The notes under the pieces were generated by a model, which had not been told where the DNA came from, ran no database searches, and was given only the letters and a program-made list of their open reading frames with translations. From Paracoccaceae bacterium (GTDB lineage: Bacteria; Pseudomonadota; Alphaproteobacteria; Rhodobacterales; Rhodobacteraceae): a DNA stretch of 64,000 bases. Positions 57,379 through 64,000 of the stretch are shown here, in pieces; within the stretch, counting starts at the first letter, position 1, and each line of letters opens with the position of its first letter. A program made the translations under genes and the position numbers. The DNA is taken from positions 1 through 64,000 of the forward strand of contig JAOHEK010000015.1 in assembly GCA_028097405.1 (NCBI GenBank), written 5' to 3'.

Positions 57379-57785
57379 GTGGATAACTCTGTGTGTTTCA
57401 GGGCGGAAGTTGTTGGAATGAAATGGGGGTAAGTCGTGTTTTTCGGACAATGTTCAGATTTCGTTTTTCTACTCTCGTGTTCCGGGGGATTTGTCCACGG
57501 TTGATAAGTGACAGTCGTGGGGTGTGGGAAAACCCTGTTTTCCAAGCTTCATACCGCTTTCATCCACAGAGTTAACTGACGTAAAGAAGGTGTTAAGTGC
57601 TTAATTTCCCGTTAAGAAATAGACTGTTTCCAAGTTTGGCGGAACGACTGTGAGTGCGGATTTTTGCTTGTGCGTAAGTCACCCTGAAACACATGAATTC
57701 CACTTATCCACTGCCCTTACTACAACCACATCTTTTCTTTCTATCTTATATTTAATTAAGAGGGTGACATGTATGGCGAGGTCGA
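57379..57785. other. oriC: Putative chromosomal replication origin (oriC)
   Basis: A 407-base gene-free gap between maf (leftward) and hemJ (rightward). DnaA-box-like 9-mers: TGTGGATAA (57378-57386, perfect), TCATCCACA (57560-57568, one mismatch), TTATCCACT (57704-57712, one mismatch), TTGTCCACG (57491-57499) and TGTGGGAAA (57523-57531), two mismatches each. An AT-rich, unwinding-like stretch lies at 57731-57760, and a CtrA-type site at 57601-57615. Flanking genes (dnaQ-coaE-aroE-maf; rho-mnmE-mnmG-rsmG-parA) are the usual origin neighbours in alphaproteobacteria, and parS sites follow on the right. hemE, a common neighbour elsewhere, is not in the window. Cumulative GC skew was not computed. 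Confidence 0.8.
57601..57615. promoter_or_regulatory. Perfect CtrA-type binding motif within the origin
   Basis: TTAATTTCCCGTTAA matches the CtrA consensus TTAA-N7-TTAA exactly. Extra TTAA half-sites occur at 57572-57575 and 57593-57596. It sits between the DnaA-box-like elements, as CtrA sites do in the Caulobacter origin. Confidence 0.65.
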
Positions 57786-58235
57786 ATGGCTGAGATACTG
57801 TCGGTTTTATATCCTTGGACGAAAGCGCTTCATATAATTTCGGTGATTTCTTGGATGGCCGGGTTGTTCTATTTGCCGAGACTGTTTGTTCATCACGTGG
57901 AACGCGGGGGTTCATCCGGGGAAACCCATGATATTTTTGCGATGATGGAAGAAAAGCTGCTGCGCGTGATTATGACACCGGCGATGATCGCCACTTGGGT
58001 GTTTGGACTGGCTTTGGTTCTAACGCCGGGTGTCGTTGATTGGACGTCGTTTTGGCCTTGGCTGAAAGCAAGTGGGGTGATTGGGATGACTTGGTTTCAT
58101 CATTGGCTTGGCTTGCGACGAAAAGAGTTTGCAGGTGGGACGAATACCAGATCGGGCCGGACCTTTCGGTTGATGAACGAAGTTCCGACGGTTTTGATGA
58201 TTGTGATAGTTTTTTCGGTGGTTCTGAAATTCTAA
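57786..58235 (+). CDS. hemJ: Protoporphyrinogen IX oxidase HemJ
   Basis: A 149-residue membrane protein with four helices. The family motif WTKALHIISVISWMAGLFYLPRLFVHH (about residues 11-37) contains conserved His and Arg, and a second His pair lies in MTWFHHWL (about 101-108). It oxidises protoporphyrinogen IX to protoporphyrin IX, using the quinone pool, in bacteria lacking HemG or HemY oxidases. GAGGTCGA directly precedes the ATG. It is the first gene right of the putative origin, and rho follows. Confidence 0.92.
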   Translation: MAEILSVLYPWTKALHIISVISWMAGLFYLPRLFVHHVERGGSSGETHDIFAMMEEKLLRVIMTPAMIATWVFGLALVLTPGVVDWTSFWPWLKASGVIGMTWFHHWLGLRRKEFAGGTNTRSGRTFRLMNEVPTVLMIVIVFSVVLKF

Positions 58236-58358
58236 GCTTTTGTTGACAGCGCTGATGTCGATCCTTAGTTGTGCGCTCGGATCACCGTCCTGGTGGTCTT
58301 TGATGTTTCAAAAATTTAAACTTCTGTCGTCCACGTTGGGCGCTTGAAAGGTATATCG

Positions 58359-59627
58359 ATGACCGACCGTCTTAATCTTGCTGATTTGAAGGTGAAATCT
58401 CCGAAAGAACTTCTGGGACTTGCAGAAGAGCTTGAGATCGAAAACGCTTCGACGATGCGGAAGGGCGAGATGATGTTCTCGATCCTGAAAGAACGTGCTG
58501 AAGATGAATGGGTCATCGGCGGCGATGGTGTTCTTGAGGTTCTTCAGGACGGGTTTGGGTTTTTGAGATCGCCAGAAGCAAACTATCTGCCGGGCCCTGA
58601 TGATATTTATTTGTCGCCGGAAATGATCCGCCAGCTGTCACTGCGTACTGGCGATTCCGTTGAAGGCGTTATTCGTGAGCCAAGCGAAACCGAACGCTAT
58701 TTCGCGATGACCGAAGTTGAGAAGATTAACTTTGAGGACCCCGAAAAGGCGAAGCACAAGGTGAGCTTTGATAACCTGACACCGCTTTACCCTGACGAAC
58801 GTATGACGATGGAAATCGAAGACCCTACCATCAAGGATAAATCCTCGCGCGTTATCGATCTGGTGGCGCCCATCGGTAAGGGTCAGCGGTCATTGATCGT
58901 CGCTCCGCCGCGTACCGGTAAAACAGTGATATTGCAGAATATCGCTAATTCTATCGAGACCAATCATCCTGAATGTTATCTGATCGTTTTGCTGATCGAT
59001 GAACGTCCGGAAGAAGTGACGGACATGCAGCGGTCTGTGAAAGGCGAGGTTGTGTCTTCGACCTTTGACGAACCTGCGACCCGTCACGTGGCGGTTTCAG
59101 AAATGGTAATCGAAAAGGCAAAGCGGCTGGTCGAACATAAGCGAGACGTGGTCATCCTTTTGGATTCGATTACGCGCCTTGGGCGTGCGTTCAACACGGT
59201 AGTGCCTTCTTCGGGTAAGGTTCTGACGGGTGGTGTCGATGCGAACGCCCTACAGCGGCCAAAGCGGTTCTTTGGTGCTGCACGGAACATTGAAGAGGGT
59301 GGGTCGCTGACAATCATCGCGACGGCGTTGATTGAAACAGGCAGCCGCATGGACGAAGTCATCTTCGAAGAATTTAAAGGCACGGGTAACAGCGAAATCG
59401 TTCTGGACCGGAAGGTGGCTGACAAGCGGGTTTATCCTGCGATGGACATCCTTAAATCCGGCACGCGGAAAGAAGAGTTGCTGGTTGATAAGGATGACTT
59501 GCAGAAAACCTTTGTGCTGCGCCGCATTCTGAACCCGATGGGAACCACAGATGCGATTGAATTCTTGTTGGGTAAGTTGAAGAAGACAAAATCGAACTCG
59601 GATTTCTTTGATTCAATGAATACCTGA
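58359..59627 (+). CDS. rho: Transcription termination factor Rho
   Basis: A 422-residue hexameric RNA helicase. The N-terminal helix bundle and cold-shock-like RNA-binding domain ([21 protein letters not shown], about residues 65-85) are present. Walker A is APPRTGKT (about 180-187), followed by [17 protein letters not shown] (about 210-226), [11 protein letters not shown], and the C-terminal [20 protein letters not shown]. The ATG at 58359 has AAAGG about 7 bases upstream; a TTG at 58344 is in frame but less likely. Rho often autoregulates through its leader; the 123-base leader here shows no clear element. Confidence 0.97.
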   Translation: MTDRLNLADLKVKSPKELLGLAEELEIENASTMRKGEMMFSILKERAEDEWVIGGDGVLEVLQDGFGFLRSPEANYLPGPDDIYLSPEMIRQLSLRTGDSVEGVIREPSETERYFAMTEVEKINFEDPEKAKHKVSFDNLTPLYPDERMTMEIEDPTIKDKSSRVIDLVAPIGKGQRSLIVAPPRTGKTVILQNIANSIETNHPECYLIVLLIDERPEEVTDMQRSVKGEVVSSTFDEPATRHVAVSEMVIEKAKRLVEHKRDVVILLDSITRLGRAFNTVVPSSGKVLTGGVDANALQRPKRFFGAARNIEEGGSLTIIATALIETGSRMDEVIFEEFKGTGNSEIVLDRKVADKRVYPAMDILKSGTRKEELLVDKDDLQKTFVLRRILNPMGTTDAIEFLLGKLKKTKSNSDFFDSMNT

Positions 59628-59629
59628 TT

Positions 59630-59647
59630 TTCTGTTTTAAAACAGAA
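59630..59647. promoter_or_regulatory. Perfect 18-bp palindrome between rho and mnmE
   Basis: TTCTGTTTTAAAACAGAA starts three bases after the rho stop and ends 11 bases before the mnmE start. As RNA it could form a short weak stem; as DNA it could be an operator. Function is unassigned. Confidence 0.7.
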
Positions 59648-59658
59648 GGTTAAGCAAT

Positions 59659-60936
59659 ATGGATACGATTTTTGCCCTCAGTTCGGCTCGGGGGAAATCT
59701 GGTGTTGCTGTGATCCGGCTGTCTGGGCCAGAGGCTGGCGCAACGCTTGTTCGTCTAAGTGGTGATTTGCCGGTGCCGCGTAAGGCCGCGCTTCGAATTC
59801 TGTCCGACAATGACGAAGTGCTGGATCAGGCGTTGGTGCTTTGGCTTCCTGGCCCTGAAAGTTTTACTGGTGAAGATGTGGTCGAGTTTCATGTCCATGG
59901 GGCAATCGCGACGGTAAATGTGGTTCTTCGGGTTTTGGGTGACCAAGCGGGATTACGGTTGGCCGAGCCGGGCGAATTTACGCGCCGCGCACTGGAAAAT
60001 GAACGCCTTGATTTAGCGCAGGTCGAAGGCCTATCGGATTTGGTAGAGGCCGAAACGGAAGCGCAGCGTAAACAGGCGTTGCGTGTCTTGTCCGGTGCGC
60101 TTGGTGATCGAGCTGGCGGTTGGCGCGTTCGCCTAATTCGGGCTGCGGCCTTGCTGGAAGCAACGATTGATTTCGCTGATGAAGAGGTTCCGATGGATGT
60201 CATGCCAGAAGTCCGTGTTCTGATGCAGGGCGTCTCAAGCGAGTTAGCGATTGAGGCCCGGGGCGTGCAGGCGGCCGAGCGGATACGGGATGGCTTTGAG
60301 GTTGCGATTGTCGGTGCTCCCAATGTTGGGAAGTCCACTTTGCTGAATGCGCTTGCGGGGCGTGAGGCAGCCATCACTTCGAACATTGCCGGGACGACGC
60401 GTGATGTGATCGAAGTTCGGATGGATCTGCGAGGGTTGCCGGTGACGATTTTGGATACTGCGGGGATGCGTGAGGCCACGGATCAGATCGAAGCCTTGGG
60501 GATTGATCTGGCAAGAGCCCGCGCTGACGCATCTGACCTGCGCGTGGTTTTGAAAGCGACTGTTGATGAAGCGCCGGTCGTGGATGTACGGGACGATGAC
60601 ATCGTGGTTATATCGAAGGCGGATCTTGGTATTGGCGACGTGTCGGCGAAGACGGGTGTTGGTCTTGATGCTTTGGTGGTTGATATCGCGGATCGGCTTG
60701 AAAATCGAGCTGCTTCTGCTGGTATCGCAATTCGCGAACGGCATCGGGTGGCGATGCTGCGTGCGATTGATGCTTTGGGAATCGCGATGGATCGGTTAGA
60801 TAGCTCACCAGAGTTAGCTGAATTTGTCGCGGAAGATCTTCGAACTGCGATCCGCGCTTTGGATTCCTTGGTGGGACGGGTAGACGTCGAGCATGTTCTT
60901 GGCGAGATATTCGCGAGCTTTTGTATCGGCAAGTAG
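59659..60936 (+). CDS. mnmE: tRNA modification GTPase MnmE
   Basis: A 425-residue GTPase that, with MnmG, installs carboxymethylaminomethyl groups at U34 of certain tRNAs. The N-terminal domain has [20 protein letters not shown]. The inserted G domain has [12 protein letters not shown] (about residues 219-230), the TTR switch and [10 protein letters not shown] (about 263-272). The C-terminus ends FCIGK with the conserved cysteine. mnmG begins six bases after its stop, so the partner subunits are co-expressed. Confidence 0.97.
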   Translation: MDTIFALSSARGKSGVAVIRLSGPEAGATLVRLSGDLPVPRKAALRILSDNDEVLDQALVLWLPGPESFTGEDVVEFHVHGAIATVNVVLRVLGDQAGLRLAEPGEFTRRALENERLDLAQVEGLSDLVEAETEAQRKQALRVLSGALGDRAGGWRVRLIRAAALLEATIDFADEEVPMDVMPEVRVLMQGVSSELAIEARGVQAAERIRDGFEVAIVGAPNVGKSTLLNALAGREAAITSNIAGTTRDVIEVRMDLRGLPVTILDTAGMREATDQIEALGIDLARARADASDLRVVLKATVDEAPVVDVRDDDIVVISKADLGIGDVSAKTGVGLDALVVDIADRLENRAASAGIAIRERHRVAMLRAIDALGIAMDRLDSSPELAEFVAEDLRTAIRALDSLVGRVDVEHVLGEIFASFCIGK

Positions 60937-60942
60937 GGGGCG

Positions 60943-62817
60943 ATGTTTCACGTGAAACATTCTCAGACAGATGTAGTGGTGGTCGGGGGTGGCCATGCGG
61001 GCGCTGATGCGGCCCATGCTGCTGCGCGCCGTGGCGCACGTGTTGTGTTGGTGACGCTGAACCGGGACGGCATTGGCGTAATGTCTTGTAATCCAGCTAT
61101 TGGTGGTTTGGGCAAAGGCCATTTGGTTCGCGAGATCGACGCGCTGGATGGTCTTATGGGTCGGGTTGCGGATAAGGCAGGTATTCAGTTTAGGCTGTTG
61201 AATCGCCGAAAGGGGCCTGCCGTTCAGGGGCCGCGCGCACAGGCGGATCGTGCGATCTATCGATCTACAATGTTGGCTGAGATCGAAGCACACCCTAATA
61301 TCGAAATCGTCGAAGGCGAAGCGACAGACTTTTTCATGGACGGGCCGCGTGTTGCCGGTGTTATTCTGTCCGAGGGGACCAAGATCAAGGCTGTATCTGT
61401 TGTTTTGACTACTGGAACCTTTCTGCGCGGCGTTATTCATATCGGTGATGTCTCACGTCCGGGTGGGCGCATGGGGGACGCGCCGTCTGTCCGGTTGGCG
61501 GAGCGGATTGATGATTTCGGATTATCGTTGGGGCGATTGAAGACCGGAACGCCGCCGCGATTGCGATCAAATACAATCGCGTGGGATCAGCTGGAAGCAC
61601 AGCCCGGTGATCGTGATCCGGTGTTCTTTTCCTTCTTTTCGAAGGGTATTTCGGTTGAGCAGGTCGCCTGCGGCATAACCCATACCAACGAAGCCACACA
61701 TGACATCATTCGCCAGAACCTTGCACGCTCAGCGATGTACGGCGGGCGTATTGATGGGGTTGGACCGCGATACTGTCCTTCGATTGAGGATAAGGTGGTT
61801 AGGTTTGCTGATAAGGCCTCGCACCAGATTTTCTTGGAGCCTGAGGGGCTGACCAGCGATCTGGTTTACCCGAACGGGATTTCAACGTCTTTACCAGAAG
61901 ATGTTCAGAATGATTATGTTCGTTCTATTGCAGGGCTGGAGCGTGCCGAGATTGCTCAGCCGGGATATGCGATTGAATACGATTATGTTGATCCAAGGAA
62001 TTTGACGTCTACGCTTCGCTTGCGTGATGTCGAAGGCCTTTATTTGGCTGGCCAGATTAACGGAACGACAGGTTATGAAGAAGCAGCTGCTCAGGGCCTC
62101 GTGGCGGGATTGAATGCAGCGGGCGATGCTTTGGGGCTTCAGCCAGCTAAGTTTGCCCGCGAAACCTCTTATATCGGTGTGATGATCGACGATTTGATCA
62201 CCCAAGGGGTAAGCGAGCCATACCGTATGTTCACGTCGCGTGCCGAATTTCGTTTATCGTTGCGTGCCGACAATGCAGATCAACGCCTAACGCCAGTTGG
62301 TCTTGAGTATGGTTGTGTCGGGGACAATCGGGCGCGGGACTTTGCTGATAAGCTTGAGGCATTGAGTGCGGGTAAAGCAAGGCTTGCTGGCACCGAAGTA
62401 ACAGCCTCAGAGGCTGCGGATGCGGGTATTAAGATATCGCGCGATGGAGCAAAAAGATCAGCGCTTGAGCTGCTGTCCTTTGCAGATGTGACCTTCGACA
62501 AGGTTTCGCAATTGCGTCCGGGCCTGTCGGATATTGAAGGCGGCATCCAAGAACAGCTTAAGCGCGACGCTTTATACGCCCATTATCTTAAGCGACAGGC
62601 GCGTGATGTCGAGAATTTGCGTCGGGACGAGGCGCATGAAATTCCTGTTGATTTCGACTACGCAGCCTTGAACGGCTTGTCTCATGAGTTGACGCAAAAA
62701 CTTATTGCGGCACGACCAGAGACGCTTGGTCAGGCTGGCCGTGTTGAGGGCATGACGCCAGCAGCGCTGACGTTGCTTCTTGCTAGGCTGCGGAAAGGTG
62801 TTCGGCGCGCTTCATGA
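60943..62817 (+). CDS. mnmG: tRNA modification enzyme MnmG (GidA)
   Basis: A 624-residue FAD enzyme, partner of MnmE. The Rossmann motif [21 protein letters not shown] lies near residues 10-30. [21 protein letters not shown] is near 50-70, the [13 protein letters not shown] segment near 173-185, and [20 protein letters not shown] near 367-386. The first codons (MFHVKH) are dictated by a perfect parS palindrome. GGGGG precedes the ATG. It overlaps rsmG by four bases. Confidence 0.97.
   Translation: MFHVKHSQTDVVVVGGGHAGADAAHAAARRGARVVLVTLNRDGIGVMSCNPAIGGLGKGHLVREIDALDGLMGRVADKAGIQFRLLNRRKGPAVQGPRAQADRAIYRSTMLAEIEAHPNIEIVEGEATDFFMDGPRVAGVILSEGTKIKAVSVVLTTGTFLRGVIHIGDVSRPGGRMGDAPSVRLAERIDDFGLSLGRLKTGTPPRLRSNTIAWDQLEAQPGDRDPVFFSFFSKGISVEQVACGITHTNEATHDIIRQNLARSAMYGGRIDGVGPRYCPSIEDKVVRFADKASHQIFLEPEGLTSDLVYPNGISTSLPEDVQNDYVRSIAGLERAEIAQPGYAIEYDYVDPRNLTSTLRLRDVEGLYLAGQINGTTGYEEAAAQGLVAGLNAAGDALGLQPAKFARETSYIGVMIDDLITQGVSEPYRMFTSRAEFRLSLRADNADQRLTPVGLEYGCVGDNRARDFADKLEALSAGKARLAGTEVTASEAADAGIKISRDGAKRSALELLSFADVTFDKVSQLRPGLSDIEGGIQEQLKRDALYAHYLKRQARDVENLRRDEAHEIPVDFDYAALNGLSHELTQKLIAARPETLGQAGRVEGMTPAALTLLLARLRKGVRRAS
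60944..60959. promoter_or_regulatory. parS: parS centromere site in mnmG
   Basis: TGTTTCACGTGAAACA is a perfect 16-bp palindrome matching the ParB-binding consensus TGTTNCACGTGAAACA. It overlaps codons 1-6 of mnmG, about 3.2 kb right of the putative origin and 2.5 kb left of parA. Confidence 0.97.
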
Positions 62818-63422
62818 CGGGTAAGGGCGCGTTTCGAGATCGGGCCAATGTTTCACGTGAAACATTCGAGCAGTTGGAAATCTATGCCGACCTGTTGGCG
62901 GTCTGGAACAGGCGGATCAATTTGGTGTCGTCAAAAACGCTGGATCAGCTTTGGGTTCGCCATTTTCTAGATTCCGCTCAACTTTTTCAGCTTTCTAAAG
63001 GGGCCGGCCGTTGGGTTGATCTGGGAAGCGGCGGTGGATTCCCCGGCGCGGTTGTTGCTATCATGGCAGGCGCGTCTGTTGAAACCGTACTGATCGAAGC
63101 AGATCAGCGGAAAGCAACGTTTCTGAGGGCGGTTGCGCGCGAAACGACGGGCTTCAAGGTTATTTCTTCTAGGATCGAAGATGCTGTCCCGCAAAACGCG
63201 GATGTTGTTTCTGCCCGTGCTTTGGCGCCGTTGCCGCAGCTTTTGGAGTATGTGGACCGCCATTTGGGCCGGGACGGCGTGGCGATCTTGCCAAAAGGCC
63301 AAAAAGCACAGTCAGAGATTAGTAAGGCGCTTGAACACTGGCGCTTCGACTGCGAAACCTACCCAAGCGAGACGGATAGCAACTCTGTCATTTTGATCAT
63401 CGGAGATATCAAGCGTGCCTGA
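62814..63422 (+). CDS. rsmG: 16S rRNA m7G527 methyltransferase RsmG (GidB)
   Basis: A 202-residue SAM methyltransferase acting on G527 of 16S rRNA; loss gives low-level streptomycin resistance in other bacteria. [29 protein letters not shown] is at the start, and the SAM motif [17 protein letters not shown] is near residues 67-83. It overlaps mnmG (ATGA) and parA (8 bases). A second perfect parS lies within its first 17 codons. Confidence 0.96.
   Translation: MTGKGAFRDRANVSRETFEQLEIYADLLAVWNRRINLVSSKTLDQLWVRHFLDSAQLFQLSKGAGRWVDLGSGGGFPGAVVAIMAGASVETVLIEADQRKATFLRAVARETTGFKVISSRIEDAVPQNADVVSARALAPLPQLLEYVDRHLGRDGVAILPKGQKAQSEISKALEHWRFDCETYPSETDSNSVILIIGDIKRA
62849..62864. promoter_or_regulatory. 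parS: parS centromere site in rsmG
   Basis: A second exact copy of TGTTTCACGTGAAACA, in a different reading frame from the mnmG copy (here it encodes part of NVSRET). It is 1.9 kb from the first site and about 550 bases before parA. Confidence 0.97.
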
Positions 63423-64000
63423 CCCGACGCGACCACCACTGCCTCGTATAATCTCGATCGTGAACCAAAAAGGGGGGGTCGGTAAAACGACGACCGCCAT
63501 TAACCTTGGTGCGTCGCTGGCGGAAGAAGGTCACAACGTGCTGTTGGTTGATTTGGACCCGCAGGGCAACGCATCCACAGGTTTGGGCATTGATCCAGAA
63601 GCGCGTGACTTCACAACTTATGACCTGATCCTTGATGAGGTCGAGTTGAATAAAGTCATCAAGCCGACGCAGGTTGAGGGTTTGCTCATTGCACCTAGCA
63701 CGACTGATCTAAGCTCGGCTGATATTGAAATGATGTCGATTGAGAAGCGCAGCTATCAGCTGCACGACGCGCTTCGTCAGCCGGCGATTGACGCCTACGA
63801 GTTAGACTTTGTTTTGATCGACTGTCCGCCATCGCTTAGTCTTTTGACAGTTAACGCGATGGTGGCGTCGGATTCGGTTCTGATCCCATTGCAAAGCGAG
63901 TTTTTCGCATTGGAAGGGCTTTCTCAACTGATGCTAACGATCCGGGAGGTACGCGAGGCGGCGAACCCCAATCTGCGGATCGAGGGGGTGTTGCTTACCA
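63415..64000 (+). CDS. parA: Chromosome-partitioning ATPase ParA (partial, runs off the window)
   Basis: The first 195 codons of a ParA-type ATPase, open at the window end. The deviant Walker A NQKGGVGKTTTAINLG begins near residue 17 with Lys24, followed by VLLVDLDPQGNASTGLG (Walker A') and FVLIDCPPSLSLLTVNA (Walker B), then PLQSEFFALEGLSQL. With ParB bound at parS it segregates the origin region. The GTG at 63415 overlaps the rsmG stop by eight bases, the normal roseobacter arrangement; parB is expected just beyond the window. Confidence 0.95.
   Translation, partial: MPDPTRPPLPRIISIVNQKGGVGKTTTAINLGASLAEEGHNVLLVDLDPQGNASTGLGIDPEARDFTTYDLILDEVELNKVIKPTQVEGLLIAPSTTDLSSADIEMMSIEKRSYQLHDALRQPAIDAYELDFVLIDCPPSLSLLTVNAMVASDSVLIPLQSEFFALEGLSQLMLTIREVREAANPNLRIEGVLLT

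Noticed and set aside
57888-57905. CACGTGGAAC inside hemJ resembling half a parS site
   Set aside because: The left half is shifted by one base, so the palindrome is broken. Only the sites in mnmG and rsmG match fully.
58243-58270. TTGACA-based promoter before rho
   Set aside because: The -35 hexamer is perfect, but at 17-base spacing the -10 candidate (TTAGTT) is poor; too weak to annotate.

Overview
The window looks like a piece of a roseobacter-type alphaproteobacterial chromosome (Rhodobacterales). The diagnostic blocks are regA/senC/regB (prrA/prrC/prrB); tsaE-amgK-murU-addB-addA-trxA; hemD-mitofilin-hemY divergent from tsaD-gpsA; hslV/hslU; dnaQ-coaE-aroE-maf; and rho-mnmE-mnmG-rsmG-parA. 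No insertion sequence, prophage or CRISPR array was seen. Most of the window is core chromosome, with an accessory segment at about 7.2-22.5 kb.

Layout. 0-7.2 kb: an SH3-domain protein, a GFA-family protein, an SDR, a small membrane protein and cobalamin adenosyltransferase, facing rpsT, enoyl-CoA hydratase and mutM; then ubiE-ubiB. 7.2-10.2 kb: a four-gene flagellar outlier (flgD, fliK, a FlgJ-like rod-binding protein, a FlgN-like chaperone). 10.7-13.5 kb: a xylonate-dehydratase-like enzyme and a glutathione transferase. 14.3-19.0 kb: a 1566-residue acidic RTX protein with PA14-like and LamG-like domains and an internal duplication. 19.1-22.5 kb: a rhodanese, then a compact trio of 2-oxoglutarate oxygenase, threonine aldolase and aldo/keto reductase. 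23-31 kb: tRNA-Thr(CGU), heme genes, tsaD, gpsA, an EVE protein and glycerate kinase. 31-38 kb: ahcY and the RegBA redox two-component system with its SCO1-like partner. 38-46.9 kb: t6A synthesis, murein-sugar recycling, AddAB and thioredoxin. 47-54.7 kb: HslVU, membrane proteins, MltA, a Tim44-like protein, FxsA and SecB. 54.7-64 kb: the origin region.

The strongest structural reading is that 57379-57785, between maf and hemJ, is the chromosomal replication origin. It has a perfect DnaA box, two one-mismatch and two weaker boxes, an AT-rich stretch, and a perfect TTAA-N7-TTAA motif of the CtrA type. Genes leave it in both directions. About 3.2 and 5.1 kb to its right lie two perfect 16-bp parS palindromes embedded in the first codons of mnmG and rsmG, immediately before parA, which runs off the window end. 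Origin and centromere are therefore both present.

The most interesting possible new pathway is the oxygenase-aldolase-reductase operon (19728-22479). Its gene order suggests beta-hydroxylation of an amino acid, retro-aldol cleavage to glycine plus an aldehyde, and reduction of the aldehyde. Two unannotated short reading frames flanking hslV also deserve a look. Functions are assigned by reading motifs and recalled family features; no database search was run.
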